Origin: Isoetes taiwanensis
Taxonomy: Eukaryota; Streptophyta; Lycopodiopsida; Isoetales; Isoetaceae
Reading direction: 5' to 3'
NCBI GenBank assembly: GCA_021234155.1
Contig: JAJEKV010000015.1
Coordinates: 1,646,852 to 1,710,851, forward strand
Length of the DNA: 64,000 bases
Part shown: piece after piece, positions 12,486 to 23,686 of the stretch
Position numbering within the stretch: the first letter of the stretch is position 1
Layout of the letters: each line of letters begins with the position of its first letter
Notes under the pieces: generated by a model
Told to the model about the DNA's origin: nothing
What the model saw: only the letters and a program-made list of their open reading frames with translations
Database searches by the model: none
Program-made: the position numbers and the translations under genes

Positions 12486-12689
12486 CCTCACAGCTAAGTA
12501 AAATTCGCGGCATATTTTTTCAGGCGGAGATTTAGGCGCCATATTTCTACACGATTGGCTGTCCGTCTTCCTCATAGCCGGGGATTTTCTCGTAGTAGCT
12601 TATTTGATCCTAAATTGCGTTCTTATGTTTTCCCGGCAATTCAATGCATCAGTCGATCTTGAGGAGCTAGTACCTCCTTCTCAAGCGTG

Positions 12690-15600
12690 ATGGGTTCGTG
12701 CAGTGGTGATATTGAAGGTTCTGAAGATGAGAGATACACCCTGGAGGTATTTGTTAAGAGCATTTTCTTTGTCAGAATCATGCTTTTGCTTAAGTATTAC
12801 GTTTGCAGAAAACTTTAACAAATGAAGAAGTTGAAAAGCTGGTTGACGAACTTCTGCAAGTCGAGAGTGAGGTATCTGATCCTAACAATTTCTTTTGAAC
12901 CATATATTTTCACCTCTTCCTTCTAATATATTTGAGTGTTGCACCTTCTTAGGCTGCTGAGGCACAAGAAGCGTTAGAGGAGGAGTGTCTGGAAAAAATT
13001 AAGGAATCTGTCCTGAAGGAGCTTTCGGAGATTCTTTCCAGCTCGGAGGTATCAAGTTCTTATAATTCGCTTCTATGTAGCATTCACTGAGACTGCAGAT
13101 CATCAGTTAGATGCAGCAGTGGAGAAAGAAATGGCTACTTTTATTGCTCAATGGGAGGATGTGCTGGCTGTTTTGGAGGATCGAAGTTCTATTCTTCAGG
13201 TATTTTTCATATTCATAACCCGCGAAAGATCAGCTTATACTCGTTTGGGAGGGACCCTCTGCCCCCATTTAGTACGAAAAAAGTTGTGCAAGCTCTTTTG
13301 ATCTTTTACATGGATCTGGTGGAAGGTCGATTCTGAATTGTATAAACAAGGATTACTGCTTTGTGGAGAGAGAATGCATCTGAATTGTCATTTTTTGTTA
13401 ATTTACTATAAATGAACTTTGTTTCATATAGGTGAGAATATAAAACCTTATGCATCTTTCTATTTGTTGCTTGTAGGAACAACTTGAAGATGCTGGTGTT
13501 GATCTGCCGAGCATTTTTAAGTCTATTGAGAAACAAGCACCAGACGGCTGTCTAACTGAAGCTTGGAAGAAAAGAACACATTGGGCGGGTGTTGAAGCAT
13601 CAGAAGGTGTTGCTCAGGTGATAAGGGAAGCAGAAACGGAGCTTGAATTGCAACATCCTGTACAGAGGTAGACAAAAGACTTACATGGCTTTCATGTAAT
13701 TTAGTATGTGAATAATGGTGAGTGCTTTCTTCTATTAGACGCCGTGGAAAGCTTGTTGAAGAAGGGGCCAGTGGATTTCTAGCAAAGAAGATAGGACATT
13801 CCTTGCCAACTCCTGAATGGTCGCTGCTTTCTCAGGTGGGGGAAGGTGTCCCTGAGTGGGCCACCGTTTATGCAGCTTCCACACCAGAGCAAACAGCACG
13901 ATTGGGCTTGAAGTTTCCAGGAGCCAATGAGGTGCATGACACACCCTTCCAGAATATTCTTATGTGCATGAAGTGATCAAGGTGATTGTATGATGTGTGC
14001 AAATATCTCGAATTTCACTAAAGGCACCCTCGTTTTGCTCATATGAAGTGGTAAGGCATGGGATCTCTGACTGAAGATGACTGTAGGTTGAAGAAATTGG
14101 AGATATTGATAGACAAGAAGCTGCAGAAGTTGCAGCATTGGCAGAGGAGAGTGCACATGGTCTTACTGAAGATCAGCGAACGAGTATAAAGCGGGTATGG
14201 CAACGGTGAAGTCCAAAGAAAAATTCTGCATTTTGACAATGGTATTGATGTAATGTAGCTACCACTCTGCATGTCACGATCATAAATTGTGTTTCTAAGT
14301 ATATAGGTAAGAGATGAAGATGATGTCAAGAAAATGAGGAAAATACAGCAAATTTCTGCTCCAAACCGCAGAAAAACACATCGTCGGTATCAACAAAAAG
14401 CAGCAGAGGTAATGGTGATGATTGGTGATTGAACACATTTTGTTTTCTTTGTTCTTGTTCTTTGTACTTTTCTTGTTTATACTCCTTTGAGTTGAATTTT
14501 CGGCTAGGCTTTTAGTTTGCCAGAAAGGGCAGTGTGGGCAAGCACCAAAATGTACAAGTTATGCTAATGATAGGCATTCAGTGAAGGATTTAATGCCCAT
14601 CCAGAATCCATTCCAGTTGGCGTATTCTTAGTTGAAATGAAAATGCTGCCTTGCTTCTCACCGAACATAAAGTTGTTCTACAGAAACATGCCGCCAATGT
14701 TTATATTACTTAATGTTGGCGATTGAGCAGATTCCTTGTGGTAGAGTTTCTATTTGGTCCTCTCCATGATGACTATTTTTGCTCTATCATGTCTAGCAGG
14801 AAAAAAAGGACGTTCTGCCTTCATTTGGAAACAAGATAGTCACTGAAGAGGTCAAGAAAGATGTGTCAAAGCCAATAATGGACGAAATAGTCGCGGATGC
14901 AGACAATGTAAAAGAAAATGTTATGGATCTCATGGGTAAAAGAAATGCCTTGGCTATGCCAGATGCAGCATGTTCAATACAAGTAAAACAGGAAAGTAGT
15001 CGGAACTCTGATGATGGAGGGCATAGGCAAGCAAGTCCAGAATCTGTTCCAAGGTTGCGAGAGGATGTCATTGTTTTAAGTGATGATGATGATGGTTATG
15101 AAGAGTCCTTAGGGAAAAGGAAACGCCTATCTATGAAATCCAATTACGTCCATACGAATGCTAAGGAGAACAGTTCTGACAGCTCTAGGAGTGGTATGCT
15201 CATTATTTATATTCATGTGCTTTTCTGCAATCTATATTATGTTTATATTTGTCATTCTATGTATCACACCTTTGTGCATTGATATCTATGTTTGTCCTTT
15301 CTATTAGACAAAGAGAATGTTTTTCGGACTGAGGCAGTTTCAAAACGTGTGGCTCCATCTGGCAGAAAACGTCCTAAGGTCTTAGTTATTGATAGCGAAG
15401 ATGAGAAGGAAACAAGAAGAAATACTGAAACTGATGAGTTGCCAAGTAAAGAACATTATTCGATACCAAGTTCTGACAGTGATGGGGAGGAGGTTTTGAA
15501 CCAAAACAAGCGATTAAGACGAAAACGTTGTAGCAGAAAATTTAAATGCACCGTATGCGATAAATCTTTAACCAGCATGGAAGTGCTTATACATCCATCA

Positions 15601-16335
15601 TTGGAAGTGATTATCTGCAATGATTGCAAGACGCGCTACGAATGTGGTCCATTCTTGAAGGTCATTGTTGTTATTTTGATATAACTAGATCAGAACATGT
15701 ACTAAGTCTGATTATGTACTAAATCTGCTTACAGGATGAAGATGGTTCAGAAGCTCAATGCCGGTGGTGTGGGGAAGGAGGAGAGATGATTTGTTGTGAC
15801 TTCTGTGACAAGGTCTTCTGTCAAAAATGCATAATTTCCCGTTTGGATGAAGAAGAATTTGAAACAATACTTTATCTAAAGGAATGGAGATGTTTCATTT
15901 GTGATCCTAGTCCTTTAGAGAAGTATAAATTGCTGCTTCAAGAAGCTGAAGAAGATACTAATGAACAGAATAATTATACCAGCTTGAGGTGCAATTTTTT
16001 TAACATTGTTTTTCCTTTTCTCTTGACATTATAGTCAAGAATTAATATATTTGCTTGTGTTATTGTGGATTCTTCAGAAAAGGGAAGCACCGGAGAAATA
16101 TTAGAAGGTTATGGATGATGATGGACTTAGTGAGAAGGTACATTTATTAAATTCCATTAGATTTTGGAAAGTGCAGTATATGCTTTCTTAGAAAGTTTAT
16201 TGTTACAGGAGCGCCAAGAACGTCTCGACCAATGGTATAAGAATGCCAGGGAGAAAGGACCAAGTAAAGGAACAGAATCATCCTCCAACCAGCAGCAAGA
16301 TAACGAGAAGAAGACTATCAAGTTGCCTCCAGTGA
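12690..16335 (+). pseudogene. ATRX: ATRX copy 1, truncated after the ADD domain
   Basis: Exons by comparison with copy 2: 12690-12746, 12809-12871, 12953-13048, 13107-13199, 13477-13667, 13739-13931, 14087-14194, 14307-14408, 14800-15193, 15308-15660, 15735-15988, 16078-16137, 16209-about 16306. The start ATG is that of copy 2 (MGSCSGDIE). Relative to copy 2 a 507-nt block (40178-40684: introns 1 and 2, exon 2 and most of exon 3) is missing, leaving a joined, in-frame exon 1. The ADD domain (GATA-like finger plus PHD finger, 15540-15900) is intact. Exon 12 has a 1-nt deletion (frameshift) and a 27-nt deletion. Exon 13 runs into gypsy element A near 16306, and the shifted frame stops at 16333-16335. 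All SNF2 helicase exons are absent. As read it could encode about 696 residues, an ADD-only protein; whether it is expressed is unknown. Confidence 0.88.
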
Positions 16336-16650
16336 AGCCGATACCACCAAGTAGCGAGGAAGCCCCGGTCGAGACTGGCGCAAGCAGTTCGAGAGATCCG
16401 GCATTTCCAGAGAAGTTACGGCCTTCTCATCCCCCGAGCACCATTCGCCAGGCTCGTGAAGGAGGTCGTACAAGAATTCGACAAAAGCAAGAGAGTCACG
16501 GTTGAAATGCTGCTAGCTTTACAGGAGGCAGCAGAGCAGAAGTTGGTGCAGCACTCTGAAGACTTGAGGGTGTGCACTTTGCACGCCAGGAGAGTGACAT
16601 TAATGAACAAGGACATGCAATTGGCAAGTCACATAAAAGGAGAACGCTAG
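16307..16650 (+). pseudogene. Histone H3/CENH3-like ORF of element A, C-terminal part with intact fold
   Basis: From 16390 to the TAG at 16648-16650 the frame encodes 86 residues that align without gaps to histone H3 residues 49-134. Recognisable blocks are REIRHFQRSYGLLIPRAPF (alpha-N to alpha-1), LLALQEAAEQKLV (alpha-2), CTLHARRVTLMNKD and QLASHIKGER (alpha-3 to end). LQEAAE and REIRHFQ resemble plant CENH3, where canonical H3 has LQEACE and REIRKYQ or REIRRYQ; loop 1 has canonical H3 length. The N-terminal tail and charged insert are missing because the element is truncated at the ATRX fusion, and a 7-nt deletion near 16350 shifts the upstream frame. The fold itself has no stop or frameshift. 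By family knowledge such a fold pairs with H4 in a nucleosome; whether this one does is unknown. Confidence 0.88.
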
Positions 16651-16787
16651 TTCTTGTAAATAATAAATTTTGTAAATAAAAAGTTTTGTAGAACAAGTTC
16701 TAAATGCATAAATGTTGTTGATAAGGTTGAATTAGCAGTATTTGCTTTTTGTTTTAGTTAAAATGTACTTCATCTGGTCAAGGAGTT

Positions 16788-17055
16788 ACTCACGGTATGC
16801 GCCAGAGCATCGACCTAAATTTTAGGTCAGGCCCCAAGCGCATACCGTGAGTATTTCGCATCAAAAAGGGTCCTAACCATCTCCAAACTAGGCAAGTAAG
16901 GGGTCAATCTTGCATATTTCGGTGAGACTATCATGTTTTGACCCTTAGTTAATCCTATTTAGATAAGTTTTGACCAAATACGGCCAAATTACTCATGGTA
17001 TGCGCCAGGACCTCGACCTAAATTTTAGGTCAGCTTTCTAGCGCACACCGTGAGT
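16788..17055 (+). promoter_or_regulatory. Paired nested hairpins upstream of ORF X (element A)
   Basis: Hairpin 1 (16788-16852) has perfect 15-nt arms ACTCACGGTATGCGC / GCGCATACCGTGAGT around an inner palindrome GACCTAAATTTTAGGTC. Hairpin 2 (16991-17055) repeats the design with slightly mismatched arms. The same pair occurs in element B before ORF X and again before the histone-like ORF. Role unknown; position suggests promoter or RNA-structure function. Confidence 0.7.
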
Positions 17056-17248
17056 ATTTTTAGCATTATCTCTTTTATGCCACCTCCAATTGACCTCAAA
17101 TTTGTTGCAGTAGGTTCACTAGATAGTCTTATTCATGCTCATACCATCAAATTAGCCTTCAAATCCTCATTTAGACCTCAAAATAGGTGAGATTTGCCAA
17201 ACCCTAAAATTTTCTAAGTTTTCCAAAAATTAGGGTTTTCCCTTTTTC

Positions 17249-17258
17249 CTATAAATAG
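17249..17258 (+). promoter_or_regulatory. TATA box of internal promoter for ORF X (element A)
   Basis: CTATAAATAG lies about 115 bases upstream of the X start at 17372, preceded by telo-box-like AAACCCTAA (about 17200) and TTAGGGTTT (about 17231). The spacing suits a plant core promoter. The same box occurs in element B (27812-27821) and a variant in C (57901-57910). Confidence 0.55.
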
Positions 17259-17371
17259 ACCCCCCCATATCTCAGTTAGCATCTTAAAGGTTTGCTCCCA
17301 GCTTTTAGGCGATTTTCCAGCTCTCTGAGGTGCTTCAAGAGCTGTTTGCTAGTCCCATTCAGTCAAGATCA

Positions 17372-18897
17372 ATGACAACTCCAGCATTCAGGCGCTGGTA
17401 TAGTGCCAGTGCTCATGTGGCTGAGGCTAACATCAATGCCATTTTTGCAGTTTTCCAGAAGGAGATAGACATCCAAGCCACCTTGCAGGCAACCCCATCC
17501 TATCAGGAAGTCATGACTGAGTTCCAAGCTAGGGTAGGACCATCCTTAATACAGCTTTCCCCTTGTACAGGATATTTTGTTCCTAAGCAATCCCTCCAAG
17601 CAGCCTTGGGTGATGTCCCGGACATTGCCAAGTACCTGAACAACAAGGTTGCTAGGATGCCAGACTACATGGTCATAACAGTTAATAGGGCAAAATATTT
17701 CTCCTATACCGTTGCCATAGCCATCTTTCTCTCTCACCGTGCCCAAAACCCAATCGGGGAACCCTCTATCTAGGCCATGGATGTAGACCCCATAGCCTCT
17801 TCAGCAGATGGTCAGCTCCTCTTGCAGTATCAAGCGGAGCAAGAAGGAAGAGCCGAAGACGAAGAGCTTGACTCAGACGACGAAGACTATGTCGAGTTCA
17901 ACCTGGACCAGGAACGGCAACAAACAGAGCAGGAGATCCAGTCTTTCGACGAGGACCTGCAGACCAACAGGATTGCTCCCCCGCTCGGGCTAGGTATCAC
18001 AAGCCTAGCCCCCATCATCATCAGCGGCCAGGAGTACCTGCTCCTGAGTGACATCCAGAACCTTCCCCAATGCAGAGCCATGGAGTACAGACGCGATGAG
18101 TTGCTGCACCTTCTGCGGCAACAACCAGATCTGGATGAGTTTATCGATCGGGAGGCTTCCGACTTCCCAATCAACGTAAGAGAAGCCAACACTTACACTG
18201 GGGAGTCGACTTCAGATATCGAGGCATATAGCAGCATCCGGCAATTGATGGCAGCTCGGGATCTGCCTTCCGAAGAAGAATTCTACGCCATCCAAGAACG
18301 GATGGGGATCCGCGGCAAGTCCACAAGTATTTTGATGCCGAGTTCTTCGAGACTAGCTTCCACAGATGTCCAGAGAAGAGGCGAGATCAACCTGACAAGC
18401 CTCGCATCAACAACAAGGGACCATAGAGACCTGACTGAGGTTCACGTCGATGAATATGCGGGAAGACATAGAGCTAGTGCCCGACCCAACGAAGAATCAA
18501 CAGCAACGGGCAGGGACAAGTCGATAACGTATTAACTTCCTCTGCTGTTGGACGGGAGAATAGCGGTCACCACCGCAAATTCAGCCCAAGGGGCGAAGGA
18601 GTATTCATGCTCATCGCACTCTCCGGATTTGGTAGGCATGCTCGGCTGATTCCAACAGTTGACCATGTCATCCTAGTCAATAGAACGGTGGCACTTGATA
18701 TCTTTTACTTCGTGGTACCCTACCGACGGCAGGAAAGATTAGCAGTGACCGCGGCCTACACTTCCGACCGCAGAGTGGAAGACTTGGTGACAGCCTTGCA
18801 GGGTAGAACACCAACGAACATCCTCAGGAACTTGGGACGCTTAGTAGGAACGGCCCAGGTTAAGAAGTTCCTTGAGGATAACCCATCCCGCCGGTGA
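17372..18897 (+). pseudogene. ORF X of element A, unknown protein upstream of gag
   Basis: I do not recognise this protein. It begins MTTPAFRRWYSASAHVAEAN at 17372 (MATPAF in B, MAPTNF in C, so this start is conserved). An in-frame TAG (17771-17773) splits it; the frame goes on at 17777 as MDVDPIASSADGQLLLQYQ, an acidic stretch (EELDSDDEDYVEF) and a conserved block with LGITSLAPIIISGQEYLLLSDI. A frameshift near 18540-18600 leads to the last part (SPRGE..FMLIALSGFGRH..., ending FLEDNPSRR at 18897). Element C keeps the same order, with CAG at the TAG position. The length without breaks is about 500 residues. It has its own TATA box and hairpins upstream. No zinc finger, membrane segment or enzyme motif is visible. 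It may be an accessory or an N-terminal gag extension. Confidence 0.7.
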
Positions 18898-19078
18898 TTC
18901 CAAGAATAGTTAGACTCTTGATCCCGGAAGCATTGTAATTAAGTTTACTATATATATAAATACATTTTGTTTGGCATTCTAAATGTTTTGTTGATGTATT
19001 TTGTTTCCACAACTATATCAGCAAACACATATAATGCAATAAAACAAACAAAACTAACCGTAAGGCTATGATCTACTT

Positions 19079-20160
19079 GTGTATGCAGCTAGAGGTCCAA
19101 GAACAGCTGAGCAAGACCGGCGAGTCCATAGAGATGAAGAGACTCCGGCCAGACAGCACCCAGCAAGGAATCTGTATGAAGAATTCGGTCCCATGACTCC
19201 CGAAGAGGAGATGTCGCAGATGAGATCGGTAGCAACGCAAGCAGCAGTTGACCCTGATCACAACGTCCAGTTGCTGCAAGCACCACCTCGAAAGATGGGA
19301 AAGGATAAGAAGAAGAGCAAGAGAAGGAGGTCCCCTAGCACGGACTCCTCCGACACAAGCTCACATTCGGACTCCGACTCCGAGGAAGAGGTGGAAGCGG
19401 TGCAGGACCGTAGAGATGGCAGACTCAGGGAGACAAGGACCTCAGACTACCAGAAGAAAGTAGACGGCACTGAGCAATGTATGGAAGGCAAGAAAGCTTG
19501 AACAGTTCTCAGGTGACAGTCGGTCAGGCATGGAGACAGAGGCCTGGCTGGACGAGATGAGGGAATATGGGAATGCATACAGAATGAGGGACAAAGACAA
19601 AGGCAGGGTGGCAACAGCCAACCTCAAGGGCGCAGCTCATATATGGTGGAAAGGGTATGCAAAAACACATAAGCTAAGCCGAGACAGCTGCAGGTTTCGG
19701 GAATTCTCAAAGGCATTCAAGCGCCACTATGTGCCAAGGGAGCACAAATGCCACATGATGCAGCAATTCTATCGGCTAGAGCAGGGCAACAAGTCAGTGC
19801 AGAAATACACAGAAGAGTTCATGAAACTGAGGCTTTATGTGCCGAAGCTGAGTGAATGCTATGCAGTGGAAGGGTACATCGAGGGATTAAACGACGAGAT
19901 AAGGAAGCCGGTAAGAGCAATTAATCCCCGAACAATATCAGAAGCGGAATTGAAAGCAGTCAGCCTGCAAGGATCCAGCCCTCAGAACAGTGGGCAGAAA
20001 CATCAGTACTACTAGGATAAGGGCAAAGCAACAGGAAGTTATAGCCCTAGGGCAGCTAGTCCGGGACCAGCAAAGGCTCCGTACAGTGGCAGTTATGGAA
20101 AGCAGCAGAAAAAGAAACAGGTATCCTTCAAGAATAAGCCGTAGTAAGAAGGGTCAAATT
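19079..20160 (+). pseudogene. Gag of element A, frameshifted
   Basis: Ty3/gypsy gag forms the particle and binds RNA. The N-terminal part (19079-19501) is charged with a Ser/Asp/Glu-rich stretch (DSSDTSSHSDSDSEEE). The capsid-like Retrotrans_gag core follows in another frame (19530-20015): EAWLDEMREYGNAY, GAAHIWWKGYAKTH, FKRHYVPREHKCHMMQQFYR and QKYTEEFMKLRLYVPKL. The frameshift near 19463 interrupts a block that is continuous in element C (KKIDIAMSNVWKTRKLGQFSG). A possible splice acceptor (tgtatgcag) lies at 19080-19088, so the true 5' end is uncertain. The zinc knuckle is in the next reading frame. Confidence 0.82.
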
Positions 20161-20171
20161 ATTCGAAAGCG

Positions 20172-22732
20172 GTGCGATCCTTTTTGCAATCAATACCTAA
20201 GGAGAAGAGGCAGGAGTGCATTGAGAAACAGCTCTGCTTCAGGTGTTTCCAGCTAGGCCACAGAACAGCAAACTGCCCTTTTGTAATGAATGCGGCATTA
20301 GCAGAGATGGGTGGATGGGAGATTCCCTCTGACGACGACGGTGGGGAAGCACGCGACTTCATTCAGGGTGAGTGTCACATCTTTGCAGCCATAGATTCAG
20401 ACCAAGCAGAAAATCAGTATCAGGTAATCTCCACAGTAGGGAAGGCCAAGGCCAAGTCTTTTATAGTCCTGATAGATACGGGGAGCACCCACAATTTTGC
20501 GTCTCCAAGAATGGTCGAGATATTGAAGCTCAAGCCGTTGAAGTCAAAGCCGAGACCCGTGGTGTTAGCAAGCGGGGCAGTGAGACACGCGGCAGGCAAG
20601 AGGATAAATTTCGACATCGATTTGCCAGGGATCAACATCCAAATGGGAGCAGAAGTGATGAACATCGGGAAGTATGATTTGATCATCGGCATGGAGTACC
20701 TCGCTCCAGCAAAGGCCATCATCGACTGTGGAAACCGTAAAGTGACCTTGACGGCGCCCAACGGCAAGATCATAGAAATTGCAGGTAAAGAAGTTGTTCC
20801 TATCATGCAATGTATGTGTAATAAGCGGCTGCTCAAATGCATAAAGAGCGAGCAGGTAGCCTATGTCTTCAAGCTTCAGATCGAAGAGCCCGAGTCAGAA
20901 GAAAGCAAGGAAGATAAGGTGCTCAGCAAATTACCAAAGCAGATAGCTAAGTTGGTAAAGGAGTTCTATGATCTCTTCCCAAACGAGATCAAGCAGCTTC
21001 CTCCTTACAGGAGAGTCGAGTGCGAGATAGCACTCGAACCAGGTACGAAGCCGATGAGCAAAGCGCCGTACAGGATGACGACGCAAGAGCTGGCCGAGTT
21101 GAAGAAGCAATTGCAGGAGTTGCTTGACCTAGGGTTCATTAAACCTAGCGTCTCACCATTTGGGGCACCTTCAGGACCAGGTATGGGCATAACGCACCAG
21201 CAACGTTCATGAGGCTTATGAACGACATCTTCAGAGAGTTTTTTGATACTTTTGTCATAGTATTCTTTGATGATATTCTAGTGTACAGCAAATCCCTGGA
21301 AGAACACGTACAACACCTCAGGAAAGTGCTCGAGAAGCTAAGAAGGCACCAGTTGTACGCTAAGTTGTCGAAGTGCCACTTCGCAACGGAGAGGGTAGAG
21401 TATCTGGGGCACGTGATCAGCGGAGGGGATTTCGACGGATCCTGCCAAGATCGAAGCAGTCATACATTGGCCGGCGCCGAAGAACATCCACAAGGTCAGA
21501 AGCTTTCTCGGCCTAGCAGAGTATTATAGGAAGTTCGTGAAGAACTTTGCAAAAATAGCGGCCCCGCTAATGGATTTGACGAGGGCGGAAAAAGTAAAGG
21601 ATTGGGCAGATCACTGGCAGAAGAAAGCCCAAGTAGGATTCGAGATGTTGAAGAAAGCTTTGACAACCGCTCCCGTCCTGACCCTGCCAGATCCCGAGAA
21701 GGACAAACTTGTGGCGACGGATGCAAGTAAAATTGCCACAGGTGCAGTACTGATGCATGAAGAGCGGGTAGTGGCTTATGACTCTCGGAAGATGAACGAC
21801 GCCGAAACGCACTACCCGACTCATGACCAAGAGTTGCTTGCAGTTGTCAGAGCACTAAGAATTTGGAGGCACTACCTGTTGGAAGGAAGTTCCAGCTGGA
21901 TACGGATCATCAGAGCCTCCAATACGTGTTCACGCAACCACATCTCAACCTGAGGCAACAAAGGTGGATGGAGAAGAATACGATTTTGTTATAGTTTATA
22001 AGTCGGGGAAGCTCAATGTGGTAGCAGATGCGCTTTCAAGGCGTCCTCTGACAACAAGAGTTCACTGCAACGCAATCTCGACGCTCACCAGCAAGTTCGG
22101 AAGGAAGATCGAAGAAGCCTTGCCGACAGATACAGACTTCAAGGAAATGTGGGCGAGCATGTGCAAAGAGGCAAGAACAGATAAGGAGAGGGAGACCTTC
22201 AAGAATTTTAGGAAGGAAGGTAACCTTTTGTACCATAAGAATAAGTTGTGTGTGCATGAGTCATCAGGAGTGAGGAAGTTGATTCTCCACGACACCCACA
22301 ACAGTCCAATAGCTGGCCACGCAGGATTTATGAAGACATATTTCAAAGTGCGCAGCAGTTATTATTGGCCAGGGATGAAGAAGTAGATAGCTCGCTACAT
22401 CAAAGAGTGTCAGCTGTGTCAGCAGACGAAGGCAGAGCAGCTTCGAATTCCAGGAGCATTGGAACCATTAGCGGTGCCGAACGCTAAGTGGAAAGTAGTT
22501 GGAAATGACGGAAGAGCAGCTAGAGATAGTCCCAGACTTGATCCTTGATAAGGAGATCAAGAAGACAAGGAGATCAGAGTTTCTCCAATATTTGGTCAAG
22601 TGGAAACACTTGCCGGTGGAAGACGCGACGTGGGTACTTAAGCAGGACCTGATAAGGCAGTACCCCCAGTTCATGAAACAATGGGACGGCAAGGTCATCT
22701 CTGAAGTAATCGGCTCTAAGATTTACGTTTAG
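20172..22732 (+). pseudogene. Pol of element A: protease, RT, RNase H, integrase remnant, chromodomain
   Basis: An open frame 20172-21212 holds the zinc knuckle CFRCFQLGHRTANC (C-x2-C-x4-H-x4-C), the aspartic protease site VLIDTGSTHNFAS and the start of RT ([12 protein letters not shown]). About 260 nt of RT palm motifs are deleted at about 21170-21195; RT resumes at [13 protein letters not shown] with the catalytic [12 protein letters not shown] (about 21255-21290). RNase H follows in shifted frames ([14 protein letters not shown], 21700-21750). The integrase HHCC zinc domain (HNSPIAGHAGF ... CQLCQQTKAEQ) has an in-frame TAG at 22384-22386. The integrase catalytic core is deleted at about 22495, joining directly to a chromodomain (FLQYLVKWKHLPVEDATWV, 22580-22640). 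The element cannot move by itself. Confidence 0.88.
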
Positions 22733-23686
22733 ATTAATTTCATGTGTAGTTAAGATTAATCTACGCATGCAGCCTATGCTAAGTATGGATTGCACGCGTA
22801 ATTATCGATGATGGGACCACTACGGTGATCTTTAGGTGTAATGTCATCGTAGGCATGACCGCGGTTTTGCTTGAATTAGTTAGGCAAATGGTGAACATGA
22901 GCAATGTTGCACCGTAATGTAAGCATGTCCATAGGGGAAGGACATGCGATTAAAGGTAGAAGTGATCATGGGTGAGGATGAGATCATCAGGGATGTTCTC
23001 TAGCTTAAACCCTTTGGGCCATGCTGCACTGGGGTATGCATGATCAAGGAGGTCATGCATAAGGTAGCACCCAATCATGGGCTATGATAGGATCGCCTTA
23101 AACGACCCTTACGCTTAAACCCTCATGGGCCATGATCGAGTGCGGGGTATAGGCATTATAGGGCGCTGTCTCCACGGCCACAATGGAAGAAGCATCCTCT
23201 TCCTATGCCGGGAGATTAGTCATGCATTCATTTAGTTAATTTGATGAGTGGTTCCCTTATAACCATAATTTTATTAATAATTAAAATGGTACTAACGTAG
23301 TATCGACCTGCAGGCCAATAGAGCGCTCCCGAGGGCAAGGAGGTCGAGCTACGAAGACTTGCAACACAAGTTTTGTTGGAATGTGTTGCAAGGAATGAAG
23401 AGTACCTTGAAGGATAATTTTATATGAAATTGCTAAATCTTGATATAATAGGTGTATTAAGTGAGGCTAGTAAGTACCTTGCTTTAATGAAGTTATGAAT
23501 TGATAAGTTATTGGGATAATGTAATGTTGTAGTAATGTTTTAAAAATATTACCTTAGGGTAATTCTAATAATTGTGTAAGTATAATAATAATAAATTGTA
23601 TGCATCAAGTTGGTTGCAGGACAAGAAGATCCCAAGGTGGGGAGACCCACGATGCTGCAGACAACATCATTTCAAGGTGGGGAGAA
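22733..23686 (+). other. 3' untranslated region of element A with polypurine tract
   Basis: No gene is seen in these 950 bases. The segment matches 32938-36575 of element B once the Helitron is removed. It ends in a purine-rich tract (aaggtggggagaa, 23674-23686) next to the LTR, the expected plus-strand primer. Confidence 0.7.

Larger units (their letters stand above)
10979..12689 (+). other. ATRX copy 1 upstream region (5' flank)
   Basis: This segment aligns with 39481-40146 upstream of ATRX copy 2, apart from the hAT insertion at 11458-12485. It therefore holds the original promoter and 5' UTR. A sequence ATTCGCGG, which fits the E2F consensus WTTSSCSS, lies near 12500 and again near 39960; E2F control would suit a chromatin gene but is only a suggestion. 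No TATA box is obvious. Confidence 0.5.

Noticed and set aside
14503-14560. Conserved intronic stretch of ATRX, also in gag of B, as a small RNA gene
   Set aside because: No C/D or H/ACA box arrangement was seen; filler DNA explains the second copy.
16788-17055. Repeated hairpins as a CRISPR-like array
   Set aside because: Only two units per site, no regular spacers, eukaryotic retroelement context.
18893-19088. Intron joining ORF X to gag (donor ccg|gtgatt, acceptor tgtatgcag)
   Set aside because: The donor is not conserved in element C, so splicing between X and gag is not supported beyond A and B.
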